The notes below the pieces were generated by a model that worked only from the letters and a program-made list of their open reading frames with translations, was not told the origin of the DNA and did no database searches. From the NCBI RefSeq assembly GCF_002007565.1, contig NZ_CP015625.1, positions 1,798,001 through 1,862,000 on the forward strand: a stretch of 64,000 nucleotides of DNA. The letters run 5' to 3'. The DNA comes from Ditibartonella choladocola (GTDB lineage: Bacteria; Pseudomonadota; Alphaproteobacteria; Rhizobiales; Rhizobiaceae). A program made the translations under genes and the position numbers. This document shows positions 56,367 through 64,000 of this stretch, piece after piece (position 1 is the stretch's first letter; the number at the start of each line of letters is the position of its first letter).

Positions 56367-58295
56367 TTATTTTTCCGACTCATTCTGTTCTGATTCGTCT
56401 TCTTTCCATCGTCCAAAACCATCAATCAAAGCTTCGACAGCTTCGGTTTTTTCGAGTTCTGATTTTACATCACCGAGCAGGGAAAACATCCCGCTATCCG
56501 ACTTTTCCAATAATTCGGCTTCGATGTCTCGTAACCTCTTATGTAGGTTATGCGCGCGCAGATGCAAGTAGACAGCCTGCTTTAAGGCTTCTCTGGCATC
56601 TTCGATAGGTGCTTCGGCAAAAGCGCAGCGGAAGCCGAGCTTCTTCAATACATCGTGGATCTGACCAAGAATTTGCCCCTGACCTTTTTGTTTCAAAAGC
56701 TTCATCATTGCATCGGCATCATCAGGCTGCCACTCGCCCATAATTTCAAGCATTGCACGATGAAGGCCGATTAAAGCAGGATTTTGCAATTCAAGCTTGG
56801 CCAAGGTTTCAAAGTCTTCATACCAGAGTTCGGGATGGGAAGCCAAAGTCATCAAAATCGCCGCTTCCCTGAGCGGAATGAAACTTGCCGAATTTTTTAC
56901 AAGATTGGAATTGGCCAAACTTGCACTTGGCCCGCCGCCAATAGTGTTCAAGTTCCGGTTACCACGATAATTCTTGCCATTATTTTTGAAAAAAGCAGGG
57001 CGAAACAGATTGCGCAAGCGTTCACGCAAGTCCTGCAAATAATAATGGCGTAAACTTTCATCCTTGATCGTGAAAATGACCGACTTGATCTCGCGCTCGA
57101 GAGCCGCGCGCGCTTCCGGCGTTTCAAATGTTTGGCCGAACGTATATCTGCGCCACAACAATTCGGAAAGCGGGATGGTTTTTGATAGCTCGACTTTCAA
57201 ACTGTCTGCCCCGCCCACCTTTACAATATCATCGGGGTCTTTGCCATCGGGAAGCAGAATAAAACGGGCAGAAACACCGGCTTTCAAAACCGGCAAAATG
57301 CGTTCTGCCGCGCGAAAAGCCGCATGAATGCCTGCCTCGTCACCATCAAAACAGAAGACCGGATCGGGCGTCATGCGCCATAAAAGCGCTATCTGATCTT
57401 CGGTCAAAGCTGTGCCAAGGGGGGCGACGGCCGTTTCAATTCCGGCCTTTGCCATGGCAATCACATCCATATAACCTTCGACAACATAGACAGGCTTTGC
57501 GCTTTCTTGCGCTTTCGGCTGCGCGGCCTTCCGGGCAGTGGCGGCATTATAAAGCATTTTACCTTTATGGAAGAGCACTGTTTCCGGACTATTCAAATAT
57601 TTTGCCCGTACATTCTTGTCCATTGCCCGCCCGCCGAAAGCGACAATGCGTCCACGCAAATCGGCAATGGGAAACATGATGCGGTTTCTGAACCGGTCAT
57701 AAGGTGTTGTGCCATCCTCGGTAGCAACAACCAGCCCGCACTCTTCCATCTGTTTTAATGAAATATCTCTGGCAATGAGTGCATCCTTCAAAGCATTGCG
57801 CGAATCCGGCGAAAAACCGATATGAAAACGATCAATCATTGCTTTGGGCATTTGCCGCCCTTCAAGATAGCTGCGGGCGAGGCTTCCCTCCTGCGATTTC
57901 AACTTGCTTTGAAAAAAGGCGGACGCAATATTCATGACATCATAAAGATCTTTTTTGATCTTTTCCTGTCTCTCTGCATCCTTGTCGCGCACCGGCATTT
58001 GAACACCGGCCTGATTGGCAAGCCGCTCGACTGCTTCGGGAAAAGGAATGCCATCAATCTCGGTAACAAAAGTAAAAATATCACCGCTCGCTCCGCAGCC
58101 GAAACAATGGTAACGGCCTTTTCGGTCTTCGCAATGGAAGCTTGGTGTTTTTTCACCATGGAAAGGACAGCAACCCCAAAAATCGCCGCGCGAAACATTG
58201 CTTTTTTTAGGGTCAAAATTCACCCTTTGCCCTACCACGGTTGAAATTGGCAGGCGCGCACGTATCTCGTCGAGAAAATCGGGTGAAAAACGCAT
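56367..58295 (-). CDS. dnaG: DNA primase
   Basis: 642 aa. It makes RNA primers for DNA replication. The N-terminal CHC2 zinc finger is visible as C43-P-F-H46 and C64-F-G-C67, followed by the catalytic core with FGGRAMDKNVRAKYLNSPET, and the TOPRIM fold with VYVVEGYMDVIAMAKAG and FCFDGDEAG. The C-terminal region after about residue 430 is less conserved and should contact the DnaB helicase. The rpoD - dnaG order is conserved in this bacterial order. Confidence 0.98.
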   Translation of the reverse strand: MRFSPDFLDEIRARLPISTVVGQRVNFDPKKSNVSRGDFWGCCPFHGEKTPSFHCEDRKGRYHCFGCGASGDIFTFVTEIDGIPFPEAVERLANQAGVQMPVRDKDAERQEKIKKDLYDVMNIASAFFQSKLKSQEGSLARSYLEGRQMPKAMIDRFHIGFSPDSRNALKDALIARDISLKQMEECGLVVATEDGTTPYDRFRNRIMFPIADLRGRIVAFGGRAMDKNVRAKYLNSPETVLFHKGKMLYNAATARKAAQPKAQESAKPVYVVEGYMDVIAMAKAGIETAVAPLGTALTEDQIALLWRMTPDPVFCFDGDEAGIHAAFRAAERILPVLKAGVSARFILLPDGKDPDDIVKVGGADSLKVELSKTIPLSELLWRRYTFGQTFETPEARAALEREIKSVIFTIKDESLRHYYLQDLRERLRNLFRPAFFKNNGKNYRGNRNLNTIGGGPSASLANSNLVKNSASFIPLREAAILMTLASHPELWYEDFETLAKLELQNPALIGLHRAMLEIMGEWQPDDADAMMKLLKQKGQGQILGQIHDVLKKLGFRCAFAEAPIEDAREALKQAVYLHLRAHNLHKRLRDIEAELLEKSDSGMFSLLGDVKSELEKTEAVEALIDGFGRWKEDESEQNESEK

Positions 58296-58741
58296 TACTT
58301 CTCGTAGTCTCCGGTTCCGGTTTTATTAATTTAACCATTCTTGCAGCCGAATCCAACACCTCGCCTGAAAAGAGGGTTAAGCATTTGTTTTAAAATGCCA
58401 TCTGTTTCACATGTCATTGAAAAACCGGACACAAATCGAGCGGATAACGCAAATAGACCACCTTGAACAGTCGATAAAAGTTTAAAACCCAAGCTGAACG
58501 AAAAAGGCTATATCTCGTTTAACGGCTGTTTTGCCGGCGCGATTCAAGGCCGAATAAAACAGACTTTATGACTGCACAACGGTCGCACCGGCGTTGACCG
58601 AAAATGGGCACATATTTTTCTGCCAATCATAGATTTTGACAATCATGGAAAATGAATGATGATATTTTCCTGCCACTTGAAGAAGAGGAAGCCCGCCCTA
58701 ACCTTTTTTAATAAAATTTGCTCGTATTAAAGGAGACATTT
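58296..58741. other. Divergent spacer between dnaG and the GlsB-like gene
   Basis: 446 bp holding the promoter candidate at 58636-58666 and the dnaG upstream region. No gene is supported. Confidence 0.45.
58636..58666 (+). promoter_or_regulatory. Candidate promoter of the GlsB-like gene
   Basis: A consensus TTGACA (58636-58641) is followed after 19 bp by GATATT (58661-58666), about 75 bp before the start codon. The spacing is long, so this is tentative. Confidence 0.35.
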
Positions 58742-58993
58742 ATGCACGACGCAAGTGTGGGTTGGATTGCCGCCATCATTATTGGCGGGTTGGCCGGTTG
58801 GGCAGCCAAAACTTTTATGAAAAGTAATACCGGCCTTATTGTGAATATCATTCTCGGCATTGTCGGCGCGTCACTGGCGAGTTTCTTGTTCAGCCTTTTC
58901 GGTGTGACTTTTGCCGGTGGTTTCGGATATTTGATTTCCGGCTTTATCGGGGCCTGCATTCTTATCTGGCTTGGCCGGTTGATCCGCTCGTAA
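58742..58993 (+). CDS. GlsB/YeaQ/YmgE family small membrane protein
   Basis: 83 aa from the ATG at 58742, preceded by AAGGAGAC. Three hydrophobic, glycine-rich membrane segments: GWIAAIIIGGLAGWAAKTFM, GLIVNIILGIVGASLASFLF and GGFGYLISGFIGACILIWLG. This is the transglycosylase-associated / GlsB stress-response family; expression is stress-induced in several bacteria, while the biochemical role is unknown. A terminator follows about 90 bp downstream. Confidence 0.92.
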   Translation: MHDASVGWIAAIIIGGLAGWAAKTFMKSNTGLIVNIILGIVGASLASFLFSLFGVTFAGGFGYLISGFIGACILIWLGRLIRS

Positions 58994-59084
58994 AGTTTTA
59001 CGAAATCAAACCCCGTTTCGTAAATCCCGTTTTGCAAAGGCCGTTTCGAGGTGAACGAATAGTTCCCTAAAATCATAAAACATA

Positions 59085-59109
59085 AAAGGCACCCGTTCGG
59101 GGTGCCTTT
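59085..59109. terminator. Intrinsic terminator after the GlsB-like gene
   Basis: A perfect 10-bp stem, AAAGGCACCC (59085-59094) with its complement (59100-59109), has a 5-nt loop and flanking A and T bases. Confidence 0.8.
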
Positions 59110-59260
59110 GTGCTTTCAAAGCGAATTTCAAGTGCTTTCAAAGTGAATTTTGACAAAAGTGCTTTTTATACCAATGCGCTTTTTATGCCAAAGTGCTTGT
59201 TTAAAAAGTACCGGTTTGAAAATTCCGGTTATTCCCGAAACGGAAGATAAACCTTCGACC

Positions 59261-59713
59261 TTATTTCAGTTTTTCACGAATGGCGCTACCGGCTTTTGCA
59301 AAATCCATCTGCCCGTTATAGCGTTCTTTCAGCCAGGCCATGACCTTGCCCATATCACGCAGGCTTTCTGCGCTTGTGGCCTCCAGTGCCTCGGAAATTG
59401 CCTTATCAACTTCGCTATCGTCCAATTGGCGGGGCAAAAATTCGCGAATAACATTGATTTCGTCACTTTCGGCTTTTGCCAGTTCCGGCCGTCCACCTTC
59501 GTTATAAAGTTTAACCGATTCCTCACGTTGCTTTATCATTTTGGCGAGAATGGACTGCAATTCAGCGTCATCAACGGCGGGCTTTCCCTCGCCCCGATTG
59601 GCAATATCGCGGTCTTTGACGGCTGCGTTGATAAGACGAAGGGTTGAAAGGCGGGCTTTATCATGTTCCTTCATAGCAGTTTTCAACGCATTATTAATGT
59701 CATCACGCAACAT
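59261..59713 (-). CDS. GatB/YqeY domain protein
   Basis: 150 aa, the usual length of stand-alone YqeY proteins. Features: LRDDINNALKTAMKEHDKARLSTLRLINAAVKDRDIA, ILAKMIKQREESVKLYNEGGRPELA, EINVIREFLPRQLDDSEVDKAI and the C-terminal MGKVMAWLKERYNGQMDFAKAGSAIREKL. The domain equals the tail of the GatB amidotransferase subunit and is thought to bind tRNA. It is divergent from carA and lies close to dnaG and rpoD, a conserved neighbourhood. Confidence 0.95.
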   Translation of the reverse strand: MLRDDINNALKTAMKEHDKARLSTLRLINAAVKDRDIANRGEGKPAVDDAELQSILAKMIKQREESVKLYNEGGRPELAKAESDEINVIREFLPRQLDDSEVDKAISEALEATSAESLRDMGKVMAWLKERYNGQMDFAKAGSAIREKLK

Positions 59714-59972
59714 GGTTCTGTTCCCTCCTGTGGAAATTCCTCATGGTCTACAAAATCGCTGCCGTTCATGCAATGGAAAGCATTAAAAATAATCGAAAAA
59801 GCCTTGAAAAAGACTTTCGTTGCTCTTTACCTTGCCGTTCAAAGCTCCTATATCACAAATCCTAGCCGAAGATTGGAAAACTCGAACGCCCAGCAAATTC
59901 TGTTTGCTTGCGGCATTTTAGTGCGAACAATAAACGCGCCGTTTCAAACCAACGTTTAATCGAGAGTGAGCG

Positions 59973-61169
59973 ATGACCAATACAGCAAAAACGACTTTAC
60001 CCTGGGGCTCCACAAAACCCACTGCGCTTTTGGTATTAGCAGACGGAACCGTCATTGAAGGTAAAGGTTTGGGCAGAACCGGTTCCATTGAAGCGGAAGT
60101 CTGCTTCAACACTGCAATGACCGGATATGAGGAAATTCTCACCGACCCTTCCTATACCGACCAGATTGTAACTTTTACTTTCCCGCATATCGGTAATGTC
60201 GGCGCTAATGCCGAAGATATAGAAGATCTGACACCGGCACAGCGCCATGGTGCTGTGGGTGCTATTTTCAAAGCCGATATTACCCACCCGTCGAATTATC
60301 GCGCTGCAGAAGGTCTTGACAAATGGCTCACCCAGCGCGGCATCATCGCTCTTTGCGGCATTGATACACGGGCATTAACCTCGTTTATTCGCGAAAACGG
60401 CCTTACCAATGCAGTGATTGCCCATGACAAGAACGGCGTTTTTGATGTCGAGGCTTTGAAGGAACGCGCTCGCAAGTGGAGCGGCTTGGTCGGGCTTGAC
60501 CTTGCAAAGGATGTAACCGAAGGCCAATCATCCGAATGGGATGAAACGCCATGGGTATGGAATGAAGGCTATGGTCACGAAAAGAAGAAAGATATTCACA
60601 TTGTTGCGGTCGACTACGGCGTAAAGCGCAATATTCTGCGCCTGCTTGCCGGACTTGAAGCACGTGTCACCGTTGTTCCTGCAAAAACCACGGCTGAAGA
60701 AATATTGGCATTGAATCCCGATGGCATTTTCCTGTCGAATGGCCCAGGTGATCCGGCAGCAACAGCCGAATATGCTGTTCCGATGATTAAAAAGCTCGTC
60801 GAGACAGGCATTCCGATGTTCGGCATTTGCCTTGGTCACCAATTGCTTGCTCTGGCAATGGGTGCAAAGACCGTCAAAATGCATCAGGGACATCATGGTG
60901 CAAACCATCCGGTTCAGGATAAAGAAACCGGAAAGGTGGAAATTGTATCCATGAACCACGGCTTTGCGGTTGATGCAAAAACCCTTCCCCAAGGTGTCGA
61001 AGAAACACAAATCTCGCTGTTTGACGGTTCCAATTGCGGCATCCGGCTTGTCGGCAAGCCCGTCTTTTCGGTGCAACAGCACCCTGAGGCTTCGCCCGGT
61101 CCGCAGGATAGCCATTATCTGTTCCAGCAATTTGCAAAAATGATCCGCGAACATAAAAAAGCGGCATAA
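59973..61169 (+). CDS. carA: Carbamoyl-phosphate synthase small subunit
   Basis: 398 aa. It is the glutamine amidotransferase subunit that releases ammonia for carbamoyl phosphate, feeding arginine and pyrimidine synthesis, and works with CarB, which is not in this window. The N-terminal small-subunit domain has ALLVLADGTVIEGKGLG and FNTAMTGYEEILTDPSY. The class I glutaminase domain has the nucleophile C286 in FGICLGHQLLALAMG and the partners H370 and E372 in VQQHPEASPGP. Starts with MTNTAKTTLPW, as in related bacteria. Confidence 0.98.
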   Translation: MTNTAKTTLPWGSTKPTALLVLADGTVIEGKGLGRTGSIEAEVCFNTAMTGYEEILTDPSYTDQIVTFTFPHIGNVGANAEDIEDLTPAQRHGAVGAIFKADITHPSNYRAAEGLDKWLTQRGIIALCGIDTRALTSFIRENGLTNAVIAHDKNGVFDVEALKERARKWSGLVGLDLAKDVTEGQSSEWDETPWVWNEGYGHEKKKDIHIVAVDYGVKRNILRLLAGLEARVTVVPAKTTAEEILALNPDGIFLSNGPGDPAATAEYAVPMIKKLVETGIPMFGICLGHQLLALAMGAKTVKMHQGHHGANHPVQDKETGKVEIVSMNHGFAVDAKTLPQGVEETQISLFDGSNCGIRLVGKPVFSVQQHPEASPGPQDSHYLFQQFAKMIREHKKAA

Positions 61170-61495
61170 TTGGTGAAACGATAAGCTTCTGTTCAACTTA
61201 TTGGCGCTTTCATAAAAGCGCAGAAGTTCCAGAGTTTTAAAAACCCGCAACTTTTTGCGGGTTTTTTATTATCTATTTAGCCGGTATTTTTAATTCTATT
61301 TTTAAAAAACGCGTTGCAAACGACCACATGATATAGCGTATGTTTCGGTGGGCAAAATGCGTTTTTTTTTGAACCATCATGTTTAAACCGGAATACGAAC
61401 CGCATAGCTCAAAAAAATTCGCATAAAACGCGCTATCCGCTTTTGAACACGCCACCTGTTTTCTCGAAAAAAATGGAAAAACTCCGTCAGGCTTT
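61170..61495. other. Spacer between carA and the MFS efflux gene
   Basis: 326 bp between convergent genes with the carA terminator. Nothing else was recognised. Confidence 0.45.
61241..61267 (+). terminator. Intrinsic terminator of carA
   Basis: A perfect 10-bp stem, AAACCCGCAA (61241-61250) with its complement (61255-61264), has a 4-nt loop and a T-run. It implies carA is not cotranscribed with carB here. Confidence 0.88.
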
Positions 61496-62767
61496 TTATT
61501 TTTCCTGATGATCGTCAAGTTGATATGTTGTCAAACGCGGACTTTTATCTTCACGAACAAAAAAGCCGAAGACCAATGTTGTTGCGAGCAACACGAAAAA
61601 TGCGGTTGCACAAGGGGCGCCGGCAAATTTGAACGGTGCTGTGTCGCTGGTGAAATAGCTGAAAATCGACGTATAGAATATCGGCCCGATCATCGACGTG
61701 ATGGAGGTTATTGATGTCAAAGCACCTTGAAGCGCACCTTGCGCATTGGCTGGCACTTGGGAAGAGGCAATCGAGCGCATTGGCACGTGGGCGATATATT
61801 CCGGCATAGTGAAAAGAAAAACGACATAAAGCATATAACCCTCAAAGGCGAAGGTGTAACCGACCATGCCTACAAGCGCAAAGAGAAGCCCGACCATAGA
61901 AATTTTCCAGTTGCTCAAATGCCTTGTCATATAAGGTAAAAGCAATCCCATCACTATGCATTGGCCGATGCCGAAAACACCATAGGCAAAACCGATGGAA
62001 AATTCACTCCAGCCATAACGTTCTTTCGCCATAAAAGCCAAAGTTGAAGGCCAAACCGCTTCTGCAAGCCAATAGAGGAAGAAAGCAAAAGCAACCCAAA
62101 GCACAGTCGGATAATGCCGCAATTCCAGCAATGCGCCAACCGGATTTGCCCTTCTGATGTCAAAGGGGCGGCGTAGTGACGCTGGCAAGGTTTCGGGCAA
62201 CATATACATGGCGAAAATGAAATTGACGAACGACAATCCGGCCGAGAAATAGAAAGGAATGCGCGGCCCCATTTCTCCCAGAATGCCGCCAATCAATGGC
62301 CCCAGAAAAAAGCCGACACCGAATGCAATGCCGATCAGACCGAAATTGCGTGTGCGGGTGTTATCGTCGGAAATATCCGCGAGATAAGCCGAACAGGTGG
62401 AAAAACTGGCGCCGCTTATACCGGCAAGAATTCTTCCTATAAAAAGCATGGAATAGCTCCACGCAATGGCGCAAATAAAATTATCGATCGCAAAAGTAAT
62501 AATGGATAATAGTAAAATTGGCCGTCGGCCGAAACGGTCGGAAAGATTGCCGATAAAGGGAGCAAACAGAAATTGCATGGTCGAATAGACCATGAGCAGA
62601 AAACCGCCGTCAACCGAAGCGCGGCTGATGCTGTCGCCGGTCAATTGGCTTAAATATTCCGGCATAACCGGCACAATGATCGCAATGCCGATAATATCCA
62701 GTAACAGCGTGATGAAGACCAGAACAAGTCCCTTGTGAACAAATTTTGCATCGAGACTTTGCGACAT
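61496..62767 (-). CDS. MFS multidrug/tetracycline-type efflux transporter (TetA-like, DHA1)
   Basis: 423 aa from the ATG at 62767 (MSQSLDAKFVHKGLVLVF); the frame is open to 62887 but the extra 40 residues are not family-like. Twelve membrane segments. Motif A is GNLSDRFGRRPILL in loop 2-3, and the drug-proton antiporter motif C is GIAFGVGFFLGPLIGGILGE in segment 5. The segment-1 pattern DIIGIAIIVPVMPEYLSQL is shared with TetA(B)/(C)-type proteins. Predicted to export drugs or metabolites with proton antiport; substrate unproved and no adjacent TetR regulator. Confidence 0.9.
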   Translation of the reverse strand: MSQSLDAKFVHKGLVLVFITLLLDIIGIAIIVPVMPEYLSQLTGDSISRASVDGGFLLMVYSTMQFLFAPFIGNLSDRFGRRPILLLSIITFAIDNFICAIAWSYSMLFIGRILAGISGASFSTCSAYLADISDDNTRTRNFGLIGIAFGVGFFLGPLIGGILGEMGPRIPFYFSAGLSFVNFIFAMYMLPETLPASLRRPFDIRRANPVGALLELRHYPTVLWVAFAFFLYWLAEAVWPSTLAFMAKERYGWSEFSIGFAYGVFGIGQCIVMGLLLPYMTRHLSNWKISMVGLLFALVGMVGYTFAFEGYMLYVVFLFTMPEYIAHVPMRSIASSQVPANAQGALQGALTSITSITSMIGPIFYTSIFSYFTSDTAPFKFAGAPCATAFFVLLATTLVFGFFVREDKSPRLTTYQLDDHQEK

Positions 62768-63241
62768 AACGAGTTTCCGTGCTGCTTTTAAAAAGCCTAA
62801 TAGGCCGAATAATCGGGCAAGAAAAGCCAAAAGATGGATAATAAAGCCATGAACATGTAAATTTTTAAAACCGGTTATATTTGCCAATAACTGTTTCTGA
62901 TAGTTTTACAACCAAAATCCGGATTTGACGCCCCTATCATTCACAGCCGGTCATCATTCACATTATGTCAGCAGTCATAACATGTGGAAGCACTCTTTTG
63001 GTTATGTAGAAATAACAATCGGGAGCGGATGGCGGCCACGACCGGCAATGATCGCTGCACGACTATTTATTGTGCTTTTATATTTGCTTTGGAAAATTGG
63101 CCCCCGAACATAAATCAGGCAAAGAACTACACTCGCAACAGTTTTGAAAGCAGGATTTGAAACAACATAAAGGGAGGGGTTGAAACGGCACGGGCAGACT
63201 GTTCCAAATCGCGCGGAATGATTTAAATTCGCCATAATCTT
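62768..63241. other. Intergenic region upstream of the efflux gene
   Basis: About 470 bp with no convincing gene or regulator. Frames on both strands at 62925-63235 overlap each other and lack start signals. Confidence 0.45.
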
Positions 63242-64000
63242 TCAAAAATGGTCACATGATTCCATTTTACCTGATTGGTAACCGGTTTTGAAAGCATTCA
63301 CTCTTTGTGCGGAAGTGCCATGAGTGAAACTATCCGGCACTACATAGCCTTGTGTTTGTTTTTGTAGCGTATCATCGCCGATTTTTGCCGCCGCATTCAA
63401 TGCCGCCCCGACATCGCCTTCTTCCAATAGCCCGTCATCTTCTGTCGAATGCGCCCACACACCGGCATAACAATCGGCCTGTAATTCTATTTTGACCGAA
63501 AGCGCATTGGCAGTCGAAGTATCGGCGCGCGCCCTCGCTTTATTCATCCGGTCAAGAACGCCGGTCAGATTCTGGACATGGTGGCCGACCTCATGCGCAA
63601 TAACATAAGCTTGGGCAAATTCCCCCGGTGCGCCGAAATGGGTCGCCAGTTTGTCGAAAAATTCGTCATCAAGATAAAGTTTCTGATCGGCAGGGCAATA
63701 GAAAGGGCCAACGGCTGCCGTTGCAAGCCCGCATGGCGAATCAATCGCGCCGGAAAAACGCACGAGTATGGGGGGCTTATATTTGGCATTATGCCGACGA
63801 AATATATCACCCCATGTATCTTCCGTTTCGGCAAGAACCGTTGCGATGAACCGGCTGCGCCTGTCATTTGTCTGTAACGGTGTTTTCGTTCCCGATGACG
63901 CACTATGTTCGTTCACCAGCGCGCCATCACCGAACAGAAAACGCGTCGGACTGTAGCCGAACAGGCTGAGCCCGAAGAAAATAACAGCAAGAATGAAAAT
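63242..64000 (-). CDS. ypfJ: YpfJ family neutral zinc metallopeptidase (5' end outside window)
   Basis: Partial: the frame stays open from the stop at 63242 to the window edge, and reading it upstream gives a membrane-anchor-like segment (IFILAVIFFGLSLFGYSP) before VNEHSASS, so the GTG at 63916 is not the start. At least 252 residues are present; the family usually has about 280. The catalytic domain has HEVGHHVQNLTG with the HExxH zinc site, the ELQADCYAGVWA segment with the third ligand, and GPFYCPADQKLYLDDEFF. The C-terminus GTSAQRVNAFKTGYQSG is intact. Predicted to be a membrane-anchored metallopeptidase of unknown substrate. Confidence 0.92.
   Translation of the reverse strand: MFILAVIFFGLSLFGYSPTRFLFGDGALVNEHSASSGTKTPLQTNDRRSRFIATVLAETEDTWGDIFRRHNAKYKPPILVRFSGAIDSPCGLATAAVGPFYCPADQKLYLDDEFFDKLATHFGAPGEFAQAYVIAHEVGHHVQNLTGVLDRMNKARARADTSTANALSVKIELQADCYAGVWAHSTEDDGLLEEGDVGAALNAAAKIGDDTLQKQTQGYVVPDSFTHGTSAQRVNAFKTGYQSGKMESCDHF

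Noticed and set aside
63916-63916. GTG as start of the zinc metallopeptidase
   Set aside because: The frame continues upstream to the window edge and encodes the expected membrane anchor.

Overview
The window looks like a chromosomal segment of an alphaproteobacterium of the Rhizobiales (Hyphomicrobiales), most likely near Bartonella/Brucella. The reasons are the primary sigma factor with an acidic N-terminal insert, the cluster rpoD - dnaG - yqeY - carA, a SIMPL-domain protein resembling Brucella BP26, a periplasmic Cu/Zn superoxide dismutase, a HlyU-family protein and a moderate base composition. An insect-gut Bartonella-type host is an inference only. The species cannot be fixed without a search.

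Layout. 0-5 kb: a MocR-type PLP regulator divergent from an FMN-binding pyridoxamine-oxidase-like protein, then a DUF475 membrane protein and a YceI periplasmic protein. 5.8-25.2 kb: the dominant feature, two tandem minus-strand loci for giant inverse autotransporters (intimin/invasin type). Each has a signal peptide, LysM and outer-membrane barrel followed by dozens of Ig-like passenger domains. The upstream gene (15233-25213) is intact at 3326 aa and carries 19 nearly identical 351-bp repeats. The downstream one is split by a single in-frame TAA just after the barrel. The two share an almost identical 1.27-kb barrel segment exactly 10,078 bp apart. Upstream of the intact gene lies about 1.6 kb of non-coding DNA, extremely A/T-rich in part.

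26.8-34 kb: scattered single genes (DUF2218, PanE-like reductase, small secreted protein, DUF924, an S24/XRE-type regulator with an altered active-site motif, sodC). 34.2-39.6 kb: a four-gene peptide-type ABC importer operon. 40.4-47 kb: a VOC protein, an orphan TonB-like protein whose 3' end is triplicated in the following DNA, and an MFS transporter, separated by long non-coding stretches rich in short tandem repeats. 47.1-49.8 kb: an iron-dependent alcohol dehydrogenase with a succinate-semialdehyde-type dehydrogenase, plausibly for 4-hydroxybutyrate or a similar hydroxy acid. 50.6-64 kb: a small GTG-initiated protein, a CAU tRNA, the SIMPL protein, a YcgN-type protein, the HlyU protein, the housekeeping block rpoD, dnaG, glsB-like, yqeY-like and carA, an MFS drug-efflux protein, and a zinc metallopeptidase gene running off the right end.

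The most notable biology is the adhesin pair. Repeat expansion, higher-order domain duplication, a shared barrel and an in-frame stop together suggest a surface-protein locus that is diversifying by recombination. The intergenic DNA is long and rich in minisatellite-like repeats. Coordinates were worked out by hand; no database search or folding program was run.
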